Shown here one piece after another: positions 1 to 6,394 of a stretch of DNA of 6,963 nucleotides. The stretch is from Anaerolineae bacterium. GTDB taxonomy: Bacteria; Chloroflexota; Anaerolineae; B4-G1. The DNA is taken from assembly GCA_030612185.1 (NCBI GenBank), contig JAUWOI010000234.1, positions 1-6,963 of the forward strand. The letters run 5' to 3'. Below the pieces are notes generated by a model. The model did no database searches. It was given only the letters and a program-made list of their open reading frames with translations, and had not been told where the DNA came from. The translations under genes and the position numbers were made by a program. Numbering within the stretch: the first letter of the stretch is position 1; every line of letters starts with the position of its first letter.

Positions 1-80
1 GGTGTGTGTGTGGGGGTGGGTGTGGGCGTGTCGGTTGGTGCTGGGATGAGCTTGGGTGTGGGTGATGGTATGCGCGTGGG
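1..80. repeat. Low-complexity GT/GGG-rich tract encoding the Thr-Pro tail
   Basis: The plus strand is nearly all G and T with GTGTGGGTGTGGGC-like repetition. On the minus strand it encodes a Thr-Pro-rich tail. The runs of three or more G on the non-coding strand could form a quadruplex, but the codon-level repeat explains them. Confidence 0.6.
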
Positions 81-581
81 CGTGGGGGTAGAGGTCGGCC
101 CCGGCGTGCGGCTCGCCGTCAAGGTTGCTGGCACGAACGGATTGAGCTGGATGGTAGGGATAACCGTGAGCACCAGTGCCACCGGCCGTTGCAAGCGCAA
201 TGCCACACGCTCCTGCAAATCCACGGTCTCCTGGTGCAACACCGGGCGTGTGGCGCGCACGTGTACTTCCAGGTGCACCGTCTGGCCGTCGTCGCCGGTG
301 ATCTGCCAGTTGGCCAGTTCCACCTGGCCCATGGTGGCTACCTCTTCCGCCAGGGCCGCCTGCACGGTGCGCTGAAAGGCGGCTTCGCGCAATGCATTGG
401 CCGTCAACACGCCCAGCACAGCCGACACAGCCACCAATAGTGCCACCATACCCAGCACTCCGCTGCGGAACACTCGCCTGCGCTTCTGCTTGCCCGGCTC
501 CGGCCGGAAGCCCAGCCACAGGAAGATCAGGCCGCCGGCCCCGCTGATGGCGATCAGGTTGGTGAGGAATAGCGCCAGTGC
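3..581 (-). pseudogene. C-terminal continuation of the UspA-DUF389 protein in a shifted frame, running off the left edge
   Basis: Reading from the last G of a four-G run (plus 581-584) gives 193 uninterrupted residues to the window edge. It begins ALALFLTNLIAISGAGG, the expected last DUF389 helix, followed by a basic loop and another hydrophobic segment (GVLGMVALLVAVSAVLGVL). A soluble part follows that resembles the DUF389 C-terminal domain (LQERVALRLQRPVALVLTV). The last 30 or so residues are Thr/Pro-rich (TPTPTPT), as in extracytoplasmic linkers, so another domain may follow outside the window. It is labelled a pseudogene only because the frame is broken. No start codon or ribosome site suggests independent translation, and a one-base sequencing or assembly error would explain it equally well. 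Confidence 0.75.
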
Positions 582-1996
582 CCCGACAGGATGTGGCTGC
601 TACCCAGCGCCAGGCCTAGGCCCACCGTCGTCAGCGGTGGCGTCAGCGCAGCCGCGACCGCCACGCCCGGCAGGGCGGCCGATACGTCTTTGCGGCACAG
701 CGCATAGGCGCCGGCCGCGCCGGAAACCAGTGCCACGCTCAAGTCGAGCAGGGTGGGATGCGCGCAACTCAGCATCTCGGGCGTGGGCGAACCATCCGGT
801 ACGACCAGGCCCATCAACAGGCTCACCGCTATCGCCAGCAGCGCGCCTCGCAGCGTGGCGCTGACTGCCAACCGCAACAGGTGCAGGTCGCCCTGCACCA
901 CGCCCAGTCCCAATCCAATGACGGCTTGCATCAGCGGGGCGACGAGCATGGCACCGATGATCACGGCTGGGCTGTTGAGCAACAAACCCAGCGCAGCGAT
1001 GGCTGACGCCAGGCCGCTCATGATGAAAAAGTCCACACGGGGCCGTGCCCCGCGCCGCACGTTCCTATACACTTCGGACTGCTCGGCGACGGTGAGGGTG
1101 GGTAGTGCGTCGAACAATCCCCACCACGCGCGGCGCAGGAGCGTCTCTATCCGACCGGCGTGATGCCTGACGACGATAATCGGCACGGGGGCCTGAACAG
1201 CCACTGCCTGTGGCACGTTGCCGAACAACACTCGATCGAGGAAACTCTCGCGGGTGGCGCCGATCAACACCAGGTCGTAACCGGCGCTGGCTTCGGCCAG
1301 GATACCCTCGATGATGCCGGACGCCCGCACCACTTTGGGCTGCACGCGTCCCCCGCCCGTCCACGGCGCCAGTGTTGTGTTCAGCCGCTCGTACCCCAGC
1401 GCGACCTCGGCCTGACCCAGTGTGTCGCGCGCGACGTATAGCGCTGTGACCTGGACGTTGGGCGAAAGGTTCAGTGCCATCTCCAAAGCCAGCGGGGCGT
1501 TAGGGCCACCGGCCGCTGGTACCAGCACCTGTCGCACGCGGCCCAGAACTTCGGCCAGGTCTCGGCCTGCGGGCTCGTCCGGGCCGTCGTTGGCGTGCAC
1601 CACCGCCACGTCGCAGGGTGCATAGCGGATCACCGGGTCGAGTGTGCTGCCCAGCAGGTAACGCCCTCGGCCGGGCGAGCCTCGCCAGCCCAGCAGGAGC
1701 AAATCGGGCGGGTCTGCGCGCACCGTCGCCAGGATGGTCGCGCCGGCATCGCGGCCGGGGCGGACGAGCACGTTTACGTGCACGTTGCCGCACGGCTCGG
1801 CTGCGCTCGCCGCAGGCGGCTCTGGCACGACCAGCCAGTCTGGCCGCGCCCCGTCGGGCGTGACGCACAGCAGTGTCACCACACCGTCGCGCACCCTGGC
1901 CAGCGCGCAGCCAGCCGCCAGTAGCGGACGGAGTTGTTCCTTATCACCTATGGCGACCAGGACGTGGTATCTGGGTTTGGCTTGTGATTGCGACAT
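554..1996 (-). CDS. Tandem UspA-domain plus DUF389 membrane protein, interrupted by a frameshift
   Basis: This frame gives 480 residues from the ATG at 1996; a GTG at 2050 is in frame but overlaps the promoter. UspA domain 1 (about 9-134) has the full ATP-binding pattern G-2x-G-9x-G-S (GWRG at 103-106, GS at 116-117). UspA domain 2 (about 155-277) has a degenerate version (GATR at 246-249, GN at 259-260), so it may not bind ATP. A linker leads to DUF389 (about 320 on) with several membrane helices, including SPAVIIGAMLVAPLMQAVIG (342-361) and AAALTPPLTTVGLGLALG (448-465). After Gly472 the frame leaves the family pattern and stops after eight residues. The missing helix and soluble end are found one frame over, in the fragment at 3-581. 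UspA proteins are stress sensors; DUF389 has no established function. The fusion suggests nucleotide or stress control of a membrane protein. Confidence 0.88.
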   Translation of the reverse strand: MSQSQAKPRYHVLVAIGDKEQLRPLLAAGCALARVRDGVVTLLCVTPDGARPDWLVVPEPPAASAAEPCGNVHVNVLVRPGRDAGATILATVRADPPDLLLLGWRGSPGRGRYLLGSTLDPVIRYAPCDVAVVHANDGPDEPAGRDLAEVLGRVRQVLVPAAGGPNAPLALEMALNLSPNVQVTALYVARDTLGQAEVALGYERLNTTLAPWTGGGRVQPKVVRASGIIEGILAEASAGYDLVLIGATRESFLDRVLFGNVPQAVAVQAPVPIIVVRHHAGRIETLLRRAWWGLFDALPTLTVAEQSEVYRNVRRGARPRVDFFIMSGLASAIAALGLLLNSPAVIIGAMLVAPLMQAVIGLGLGVVQGDLHLLRLAVSATLRGALLAIAVSLLMGLVVPDGSPTPEMLSCAHPTLLDLSVALVSGAAGAYALCRKDVSAALPGVAVAAALTPPLTTVGLGLALGSSHILSGHWRYSSPT

Positions 1997-2012
1997 TGTG
2001 TGTGAAATGTGA

Positions 2013-2041
2013 AACGTAAAAACGCGGACTGGGGTTGTCAA
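2013..2041 (-). promoter_or_regulatory. Sigma70-type promoter of the UspA-DUF389 gene
   Basis: A consensus -35 box TTGACA (2036-2041) is followed by exactly 17 nt and then TACGTT (2013-2018), which keeps the key T, A and final T of a -10 box. Transcription would start near 2006, about ten bases ahead of the ATG at 1996, giving an almost leaderless mRNA. This agrees with the lack of a Shine-Dalgarno site there. It is a sequence match only. Confidence 0.5.
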
Positions 2042-2050
2042 CTTCACCAC

Positions 2051-2321
2051 GGGCCGATCAGCCTGGCTCCGGCAGCCAACTCCTGCATCCCCTGCCTGAT
2101 CGCTTGTTGGCAGGCTGTCTGAACTACTAACGTCAGTTCAGCGATCAGCCACCTGGTGTTCTGTGTGGCTCATCCAGAAGTTGGAAGCGCGCCGAGTACT
2201 CCGCAGTGGCCGAATCCAGCGGCAGCCTGTACGGGCTGACCACCGCCCACTGCTCGACCACACCGGTGTATAGGCTCAACGGGTCGGTCTCGATGATCAG
2301 TGGTAGCCAGGAACACCTGGC
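2051..2321 (-). other. Intergenic region between the c-di-AMP receptor and the UspA-DUF389 gene
   Basis: No complete gene is recognised here. A stretch of 58 sense codons (2148-2321) is open in the same frame as the receptor gene, between its TAG and a TGA at 2145-2147. It has mostly G or C at third positions and a protein-like composition (for example LPLIIETDPLSLYTG). It has no ATG and no good ribosome site; a TTG and a GTG occur. It could be a gene relic or chance in GC-rich DNA. A 7-bp inverted repeat (2119-2125 with 2135-2141, loop 9) lies closer to the next gene and could be an operator or hairpin. Confidence 0.5.
2306..2321 (-). other. Short hairpin directly after the c-di-AMP receptor stop codon
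   Basis: GCCAGG and CCTGGC form a perfect 6-bp stem with a 4-nt loop, starting at the base after the TAG. No U-tract follows, so it is not a convincing intrinsic terminator. It may slow 3' exonucleases or be chance. Confidence 0.45.
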
Positions 2322-2657
2322 CTATGCCCTCAAGAACTGCGCAACGTCGAGCACGAAGATCACCGCGCCACCTACCTCCACTTCCTCTTCCTCGGTGGCC
2401 AGGACGTACGACTCTCCGGATGCCATCACCGGGGGCAGAGAGCCCATGCGCTGCATACGGGTGTGGCAATTGTCCTTAATCAAGCGGACGGCGTTCTCTA
2501 TCTGCTCGTCTTCCACGCAAGTGAAGAGCGTAACGTTCTCTTTGCGCAGAAATCCCCCGGCGGTCTTGAACGTGGTGACCCTGTATCCGTTTGTCACCAG
2601 GACGTCAACCAGCGGCAGGGCATCATCTTTGTTCACGACACTGACGATGAATTTCAT
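2322..2657 (-). CDS. darA: Cyclic-di-AMP receptor, DarA/PstA family (PII-like, DUF970)
   Basis: This small cytoplasmic trimeric PII-like protein family binds the second messenger c-di-AMP, which controls K+ and osmolyte balance in many bacteria; the downstream partner of DarA proteins is not settled. The protein has 111 residues, the normal family length. The N-terminal strand MKFIVSVVNKDDA is followed by the ligand-loop motif KTAGGFLRKENVT (31-43); the usual Gly before Asn is Glu40 here. The conserved FTCVEDEQIENAVRLIKDNC (45-64) follows, and the C-terminal VEVGGAVIFVLDV (93-105) closes the fold. The gene lies 18 nt downstream of atpG, in the same direction, with a good Shine-Dalgarno site, so it probably shares the ATP synthase transcript. 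Family assignment is firm; ligand binding and any action on the ATPase are inferred. Confidence 0.9.
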   Translation of the reverse strand: MKFIVSVVNKDDALPLVDVLVTNGYRVTTFKTAGGFLRKENVTLFTCVEDEQIENAVRLIKDNCHTRMQRMGSLPPVMASGESYVLATEEEEVEVGGAVIFVLDVAQFLRA

Positions 2658-2662
2658 CAAAA

Positions 2663-2667
2663 TCCTT
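2663..2667 (-). promoter_or_regulatory. Ribosome binding site of the c-di-AMP receptor gene
   Basis: AAGGA (within GAGGAAGGA) lies 5 nt ahead of the ATG at 2657. The in-frame TTG at 2660 would be too close to it, so the ATG is chosen. Confidence 0.7.
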
Positions 2668-2675
2668 CCTCGGCG

Positions 2676-3644
2676 TCAGATGCCCGCCATGCCATAAGGG
2701 TGCCTGCCGCGCGTGTTACTCTGCACCTCCAACACTTCCCGCGTGATGCTCTCCTGGCGGATGGTATGGTATTGGAGTTGCAACTCTTCCACGCGTTCGT
2801 CCAGGTTGGCGATGGCGGCGTCCATTGTCTGTAAACGCGCTCCTTGCTCGCTGACCATCGACTCGACCAGCGCCAGGTAGACCTGCACGGCCAGGTGTTC
2901 CCACAGAAGGAAATCCTGGAGGTCCTGCGGTGGTGTGCCCAGGATCAGATCCTCCGGCACGCCCCCCCTCAATCCCCCCCACGGGGAGGAGGCTTCCCGG
3001 ACACTGCGCCAGACGGCGGTGAGATCAGGTGGTAGTAAGCGCACCTCGACCCGCTGATAACGGCCAAATGAGACAAATTGATTATAGATCAGGTAGAGCG
3101 TGTCGAAGGCTCTTGCCTCGTAGAAACGCTTGACCTGGGCCACGATGTCGCGCGCCTCGACGAAGGAGACGGCGTGGGTGAGCGGGAAACGCTGCGTGTG
3201 GAGCAACTCACAGTCGGCGCGGCGGAAAAACTTCTCCCCATATCCTCCCAGAGCGATGACTTTGATCTTTCTCCCTCTCTCTCGTGCGCGCTCGATGAAG
3301 TCCATGGTGTGGGCCACCAGGCCGACGTTGAATGAGCCGCACAGCCCCCGGTCGGAGGTCAACGCGATCAGTCCCACGCTCCCTTCGGCTATGCTCAGGG
3401 CAGGCCTTTCAGCGCCGGAGGCATTTCCTCCGAGATGATGCGCTCCTCGCGTCAGCGGTGTGGGGAAAGTCGTGGCCAGGGCGAGTTGGTGGTCTACGGC
3501 GGCGGCATACTCTTGCGCTGATTGTAGCCGTGCTCGCGCCCGCCGCCAGCGAATGGCCGACATGGCCCGGATGGAACGTAACAAATGGCGAATGTCCTCC
3601 AGGCTCTGGAGGTGGTGCCGTATCTCGCCGGCTACCTGGGCCAT
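2676..3644 (-). CDS. atpG: F-type ATP synthase subunit gamma with two repeat-derived insertions
   Basis: Gamma is the central rotor shaft of F1, turning with the c-ring inside alpha3beta3. The protein has 322 residues, against about 285-295 in most bacteria. The N-terminal coiled-coil helix (about 5-58) contains the family pattern around [14 protein letters not shown]. The first beta strand leads into [10 protein letters not shown] (97-106), the gamma hallmark. The C-terminal helix carries [12 protein letters not shown] (296-307), matching the RQxxIT end that inserts into the head. The extra length is explained by two loops that look repeat-derived: about residues 75-89 ([11 protein letters not shown]) and 217-231 ([12 protein letters not shown]). 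Both are in frame and in places where gamma tolerates variation, so function is probably kept. It is the last ATP synthase gene, as expected for the N-ATPase order. The stop lies 18 nt ahead of the c-di-AMP receptor gene. Confidence 0.96.
   Translation of the reverse strand: MAQVAGEIRHHLQSLEDIRHLLRSIRAMSAIRWRRARARLQSAQEYAAAVDHQLALATTFPTPLTRGAHHLGGNASGAERPALSIAEGSVGLIALTSDRGLCGSFNVGLVAHTMDFIERARERGRKIKVIALGGYGEKFFRRADCELLHTQRFPLTHAVSFVEARDIVAQVKRFYEARAFDTLYLIYNQFVSFGRYQRVEVRLLPPDLTAVWRSVREASSPWGGLRGGVPEDLILGTPPQDLQDFLLWEHLAVQVYLALVESMVSEQGARLQTMDAAIANLDERVEELQLQYHTIRQESITREVLEVQSNTRGRHPYGMAGI
2961..2996 (-). repeat. C/G-run repeat-like segment in frame in atpG (gamma loop 2)
   Basis: The plus strand has two C7 runs (2962-2968 and 2974-2980) followed by ACGGGGAGGAGG. 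Translation on the minus strand gives [10 protein letters not shown], a peptide typical of translated intergenic repeats. It occupies the variable linker between the nucleotide-domain core and the C-terminal helix of gamma. Confidence 0.55.
3382..3405 (-). repeat. Dispersed-type repeat inserted in frame in atpG (gamma loop 1)
   Basis: The plus-strand segment begins CCTTCGGCTATGCTCAGGG and continues to the C at 3405. It belongs to a recognisable style of short repeat (CTTCGGCT-N-GCTCAGG-ACAGGC) common in Chloroflexota and some other genomes. It encodes the ALSIAEG stretch just ahead of the first beta strand of gamma, which is absent from typical gamma proteins. Family membership is from memory of the motif and was not searched. 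Confidence 0.6.
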
Positions 3645-5257
3645 ACCTGCTCCTTGAAACGGGCCAGCGCGTGCCGTAGGTCTGTCTCCAGGTGAGGGTT
3701 CCAGTGGCCGGTGGAGAACTCGGCCAGCAGGCCCGAGTGCTGCTGTTGCAGGAACTTGAGCAAGAGGGTCTCGAAACGGTGCACTTGCTCGATTGGTACG
3801 TCGTCCAGGTAGCCCTGTCCGGCGGCATAGATGACGACCACCTGGTGCGTGACCGGCATGGGCTCGTATTGGGGTTGAGTCAGGATTGCGCGTACTCGCT
3901 CGCCGCGGGCCAACTGCTCGCGCGTGGCTTTGTCCAGTTCGGTGCCGAAGCGGGCAAAGATCTGCAGTTCGAGGAACTGGGCAATATCCAGCGCCAGGTG
4001 ACGCGACACGGCGCGCATGGCGCTGTTCTGTGCCGCGCCGCCCACGCGGGAAACGGAGAGCCCCACGTCTATGGCCGGGCGGACGGCTTGGTTGAAGAGT
4101 TGAGTGGTCAGGTAAATCTGCCCGTCGGTGATCGAGATGAGGTTGGTGGGGATGTAGGCCGCAATGTTGCCCGCCTGAGTCTCGATGATGGGCAGGGCGG
4201 TCATACTTCCCCCGCCGTACGCAGGGGAGAGACGGGCAGAGCGTTCGAGCAGGCGCGAGTGCAGGTAAAAGACGTCGCCTGGGTAGGCCTCGCGCCCCGC
4301 CGGCCGTTGCAGCAGCAGTGAGAGTTGGCGGTAGGCAATGGCGTGTTTGCTCAAGTCGTCGTAGACGATCAACACGTCCCGGCCGGCGTACATGAACGCT
4401 TCGGCCATGGCGCAGCCGGCATAAGGGGCCAGGTAGGCCATCGAAGGCGGCTCCTCGGCGCTGGCGACGACGCCGGTAGTATAGTCCAGTGCCTTGTGCT
4501 CACGGAACGTCTCCACGATCTGCGCCACGGTGGACATCTTTTGTCCAATGCAGACGTAGATGCAATAGACGGACTGTCCACGCTGGTTGATGACCGTGTC
4601 AACGGCGATGGCGGTCTTGCCGATCTGCCGGTCGCCGATGATCAACTCACGCTGTCCGCGCCCCAACGGGATGACCGAGTCGATAGCCTTTATGCCAGTC
4701 TGCAGCGGTTCGCTGACCGGCGTGCGCTGGATAAAGGTCGGCGCACGGCAATCTATGGGGCGACGCACGGTTTTCTCTGTGGCCTCCAACGGCCCCAGGT
4801 CGTCAATGGGCTGGCCCAGCGCGTTGACCACCCGTCCCAGGAGCGGTTCGCCCACCGGCACGTCAATCACCCGCCCAGTTCCTTTGACAATGTCGCCCGC
4901 GTAGATGTTCTCGTCGGCCCCCAACAGCACGCAGCCCACGTAGTCGTGGTCGAGGTCCAACGCCAGGCCAAAAGTGCCATCGGGGAACAGTACCAACTCG
5001 TCCGCCATCACGCCGCGCAGGCCAGAGACGATAGCCACGCCATCGCCCACCTGTTTGACCGATCCCACGCTCTGTGCCGACAAGCGGTAGCGATATTGGT
5101 CAATCAGTCCACGCAAGGCCGAAATATGGTACTCGGTCTCGAGACTGTATGCCAGTTCAATCTGGCGGAGTTGGTACTGCTGCTCATTGCCCATGCGGGC
5201 GATGAGATCTAGCAGGTCGGCTGTGTGTAGTGGGGAAGATGTGACGGAATTGTTCAT
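3632..5257 (-). CDS. atpA: F-type ATP synthase subunit alpha (alternate/N-ATPase class)
   Basis: This non-catalytic nucleotide-binding subunit of the F1 head has 541 residues from the ATG at 5257, chosen because it lies just after the atpF stop; an open frame reaching 5326 would overlap atpF. The beta-barrel domain begins near residue 62 ([10 protein letters not shown]). The P-loop GDRQIGKT is at 208-215; most alpha subunits have Thr where Ile212 stands. The Walker B region is IVYDD (297-301). The family signature [13 protein letters not shown] is at 394-406, with the arginine finger at R404. The C-terminal helical domain extends to 541. About 35 residues precede the usual N-terminal boundary. 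In ordinary enzymes this end of alpha binds delta, so the extension may reflect docking to the fused b-delta protein (inferred). The 3' end overlaps atpG by 13 nt. Confidence 0.97.
   Translation of the reverse strand: MNNSVTSSPLHTADLLDLIARMGNEQQYQLRQIELAYSLETEYHISALRGLIDQYRYRLSAQSVGSVKQVGDGVAIVSGLRGVMADELVLFPDGTFGLALDLDHDYVGCVLLGADENIYAGDIVKGTGRVIDVPVGEPLLGRVVNALGQPIDDLGPLEATEKTVRRPIDCRAPTFIQRTPVSEPLQTGIKAIDSVIPLGRGQRELIIGDRQIGKTAIAVDTVINQRGQSVYCIYVCIGQKMSTVAQIVETFREHKALDYTTGVVASAEEPPSMAYLAPYAGCAMAEAFMYAGRDVLIVYDDLSKHAIAYRQLSLLLQRPAGREAYPGDVFYLHSRLLERSARLSPAYGGGSMTALPIIETQAGNIAAYIPTNLISITDGQIYLTTQLFNQAVRPAIDVGLSVSRVGGAAQNSAMRAVSRHLALDIAQFLELQIFARFGTELDKATREQLARGERVRAILTQPQYEPMPVTHQVVVIYAAGQGYLDDVPIEQVHRFETLLLKFLQQQHSGLLAEFSTGHWNPHLETDLRHALARFKEQVWPR
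3650..3655 (-). promoter_or_regulatory. Ribosome binding site of atpG inside the atpA 3' end
   Basis: AAGGAG lies 5 nt ahead of the ATG at 3644 and within the atpA coding sequence. It supports the overlapping start and translational coupling. Confidence 0.75.
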
Positions 5258-5261
5258 AGAT

Positions 5262-6008
5262 TCAGGTAATTTCCGCCTCGTACCGGCTGCGCAGTTGTTG
5301 GAGTTGCCCTTGCAGGCTGCCGTCAATCAGCATATCGCCAAAGCGCACCATCGCGCCGGCGATCAGACCGGCATCAACACGGCATGCCATGTCAATGGGT
5401 TCGGATACCATTGTCTCCAGCGTGGACGCGATCCGCGCTTTGTTTTCCTGGACCAGGAGAGTGGCAGTGATCAGTTCGGCCGAAATAGGCTCTCCATTGT
5501 TGGTAGAGATGCGTCCTTCCAATTGCACCGAGCGCAATTGGTCCAGAAAGATGTCCAGGTAAGCCTGATGTAGTTGCGGGTTGAGAACACCTTTCATCAT
5601 ACGCTGGGTGAGTGTAGCCACCAGTTCGCCAATTCTGCTGCGATGTAGGAGCAGCGCGTCGGTGCGCTGTTGTTCGATCTCCTCGCGGGCGCGCGTGCGC
5701 ATGGCCTCGATCTCCTGGTAGGTCTCCTGGAGCATCTGTTGCCGCGTTTGATCAATGACGATGCGGGCTTCGTTCTTGAGCGCCGCGATTTCTGCGTCAA
5801 TGTTCTCGTGTTTTTTGTTGTACTCCAGTCTCAACACTTTGGCTTCACGAGCAGTCTTTTCCGCCTCATTCACGGCCTTTGTCACCTGGCCCGTACGCTT
5901 ATCGAGCATCTCTTTCAGTGGCTTGAAGAGGAAGCGAGTCAGGATGTAGGCCAGGATGAGGAAATTGGCGACTTGTAGAAGCAGTGTGCTCAGGTTGATT
6001 TCCAGCAT
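5262..6008 (-). CDS. atpF: F-type ATP synthase subunit b with a delta-like C-terminal domain (alternate F0 subunit b)
   Basis: This peripheral-stalk subunit links the membrane a subunit to the alpha3beta3 head. The preferred start gives 248 residues; the in-frame ATG at 6020 would add four. A single membrane helix (about residues 6-28) is followed by a long charged helical stretch (about 32-130) typical of the b dimer. The C-terminal part (about 130-248) ends with [13 protein letters not shown] (224-236), which resembles the conserved GDxxIDGS end of subunit delta (AtpH). Ordinary b subunits are near 160 residues, so this length plus the absent atpH gene points to one protein doing both jobs, as in N-ATPase b subunits. 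The stop is 4 nt from the atpA start, suggesting translational coupling. Identity as b is firm; the delta-like reading is from motif similarity. Confidence 0.93.
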   Translation of the reverse strand: MLEINLSTLLLQVANFLILAYILTRFLFKPLKEMLDKRTGQVTKAVNEAEKTAREAKVLRLEYNKKHENIDAEIAALKNEARIVIDQTRQQMLQETYQEIEAMRTRAREEIEQQRTDALLLHRSRIGELVATLTQRMMKGVLNPQLHQAYLDIFLDQLRSVQLEGRISTNNGEPISAELITATLLVQENKARIASTLETMVSEPIDMACRVDAGLIAGAMVRFGDMLIDGSLQGQLQQLRSRYEAEIT

Positions 6009-6012
6009 AACC

Positions 6013-6018
6013 ACCTCC
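6013..6018 (-). promoter_or_regulatory. Ribosome binding site that decides the atpF start
   Basis: GGAGGT lies 4 nt ahead of the ATG at 6008. An in-frame ATG at 6020 would place this Shine-Dalgarno site inside the coding region and has only repeat DNA upstream, so the ATG at 6008 is preferred. Confidence 0.8.
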
Positions 6019-6021
6019 ATC

Positions 6022-6063
6022 AGCGGCTAGCAGTTAGGAATCAGCAGTTAGCGGTTAGGAGTC
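6022..6063. repeat. Heptanucleotide tandem array B, 6 units
   Basis: On the plus strand the units are AGCGGCT, AGCAGTT, AGGAATC, AGCAGTT, AGCGGTT and AGGAGTC. Together they also form two imperfect 21-bp copies. The array ends right beside the atpF ribosome binding site and differs in sequence from the neighbouring heptamer array, although the period is the same. Confidence 0.8.
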
Positions 6064-6083
6064 AGCGTATTTCAATGACCGCT

Positions 6084-6118
6084 ATTTGCCATTCGCCATT
6101 CGTTATTCGCTATTCGCT
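6084..6118 (-). repeat. Heptanucleotide tandem array A, 5 units
   Basis: On the minus strand, five consecutive units read AGCGAAT, AGCGAAT, AACGAAT, GGCGAAT and GGCAAAT. The first units overlap the last codons and stop of atpE (stop at 6110-6112). The array resembles the heptanucleotide STRR repeats described in cyanobacteria. It does not look like a terminator. Confidence 0.85.
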
Positions 6119-6394
6119 GACGATATACTTGAGCATCGGGTCCGCAAAGATCAAGATCAAGATGACCGCCAGCACATAGATAGCCAGCGACTCCAGCATA
6201 GCCAGAGAAAGCAGAACGATGCTGTTGATGCGGTCGCCTGCTTCGGGCTGTCGGGAAATTGCCTTCAGCCCGGCCGCTGCAACGATCGTCTGCCCGATGG
6301 CCGGCACCATAATACCTACGATGATGCCCGGTCCAGAGACCAAGACCGTCAACACGATAAAGATCTTATCCCATGGCAGGTTGTTCCAGTCCAT
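6110..6394 (-). CDS. atpE: F-type ATP synthase subunit c, with Na+-binding signature
   Basis: This 94-residue protein is the rotor proteolipid, which forms the c-ring and carries the coupling ion across the membrane. Two hydrophobic helices (about residues 11-45 and 56-84) flank the polar loop with SRQPEAGD (47-54), the conserved RQP loop that contacts gamma/epsilon. The ion site shows P31-x3-Q35 on helix 1 and E68-S69 with Y73 on helix 2. These match Gln32, Glu65, Ser66 and Tyr70 of the Na+-binding c-rings of Ilyobacter and Propionigenium; their Thr67 position is Leu70 here. H+-type rings usually lack this full polar set, so Na+ use is likely, though not proven by sequence. The protein is slightly longer than many c subunits through a hydrophilic N-terminus. 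The stop codon TAG lies inside a heptamer repeat array. Confidence 0.97.
   Translation of the reverse strand: MDWNNLPWDKIFIVLTVLVSGPGIIVGIMVPAIGQTIVAAAGLKAISRQPEAGDRINSIVLLSLAMLESLAIYVLAVILILIFADPMLKYIVSE

Noticed and set aside
12..70. G-quadruplex candidate on the plus strand
   Set aside because: There are several G-runs, but loop lengths are uneven and the repetition is explained by Thr-Pro codons of the minus-strand gene.
581..587. Programmed -1 frameshift site in the UspA-DUF389 gene
   Set aside because: The heptamer does not fit the classic X-XXY-YYZ slippery pattern and no clear downstream stimulatory structure was identified; an indel is simpler.
397..864. Plus-strand open frame of 155 codons opposite the DUF389 region
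   Set aside because: Its Pro/Arg-rich product is typical of a reverse-strand shadow, and the minus strand encodes the DUF389 domain.
2170..2469. Minus-strand frame of 99 codons overlapping the c-di-AMP receptor
   Set aside because: It overlaps the receptor coding sequence in another frame and gives a Gly/Arg-rich product without motifs.
2206..2697. Plus-strand open frame of 163 codons opposite the c-di-AMP receptor
   Set aside because: The minus strand carries a clear DUF970 protein; the plus frame is Ser/Thr-rich without motifs.
3692..4321. Plus-strand open frame of 209 codons opposite the atpA 3' half
   Set aside because: Antisense shadow of atpA with no recognisable domain.
4325..5212. 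Long plus-strand open frame (295 codons) opposite atpA
   Set aside because: It lies wholly antisense to the highly conserved alpha gene, matches no known family, and is the usual by-product of GC-rich codon bias.
6022..6118. CRISPR-like array between atpE and atpF
   Set aside because: Units are 7 nt with no spacers, so these are simple tandem repeats.
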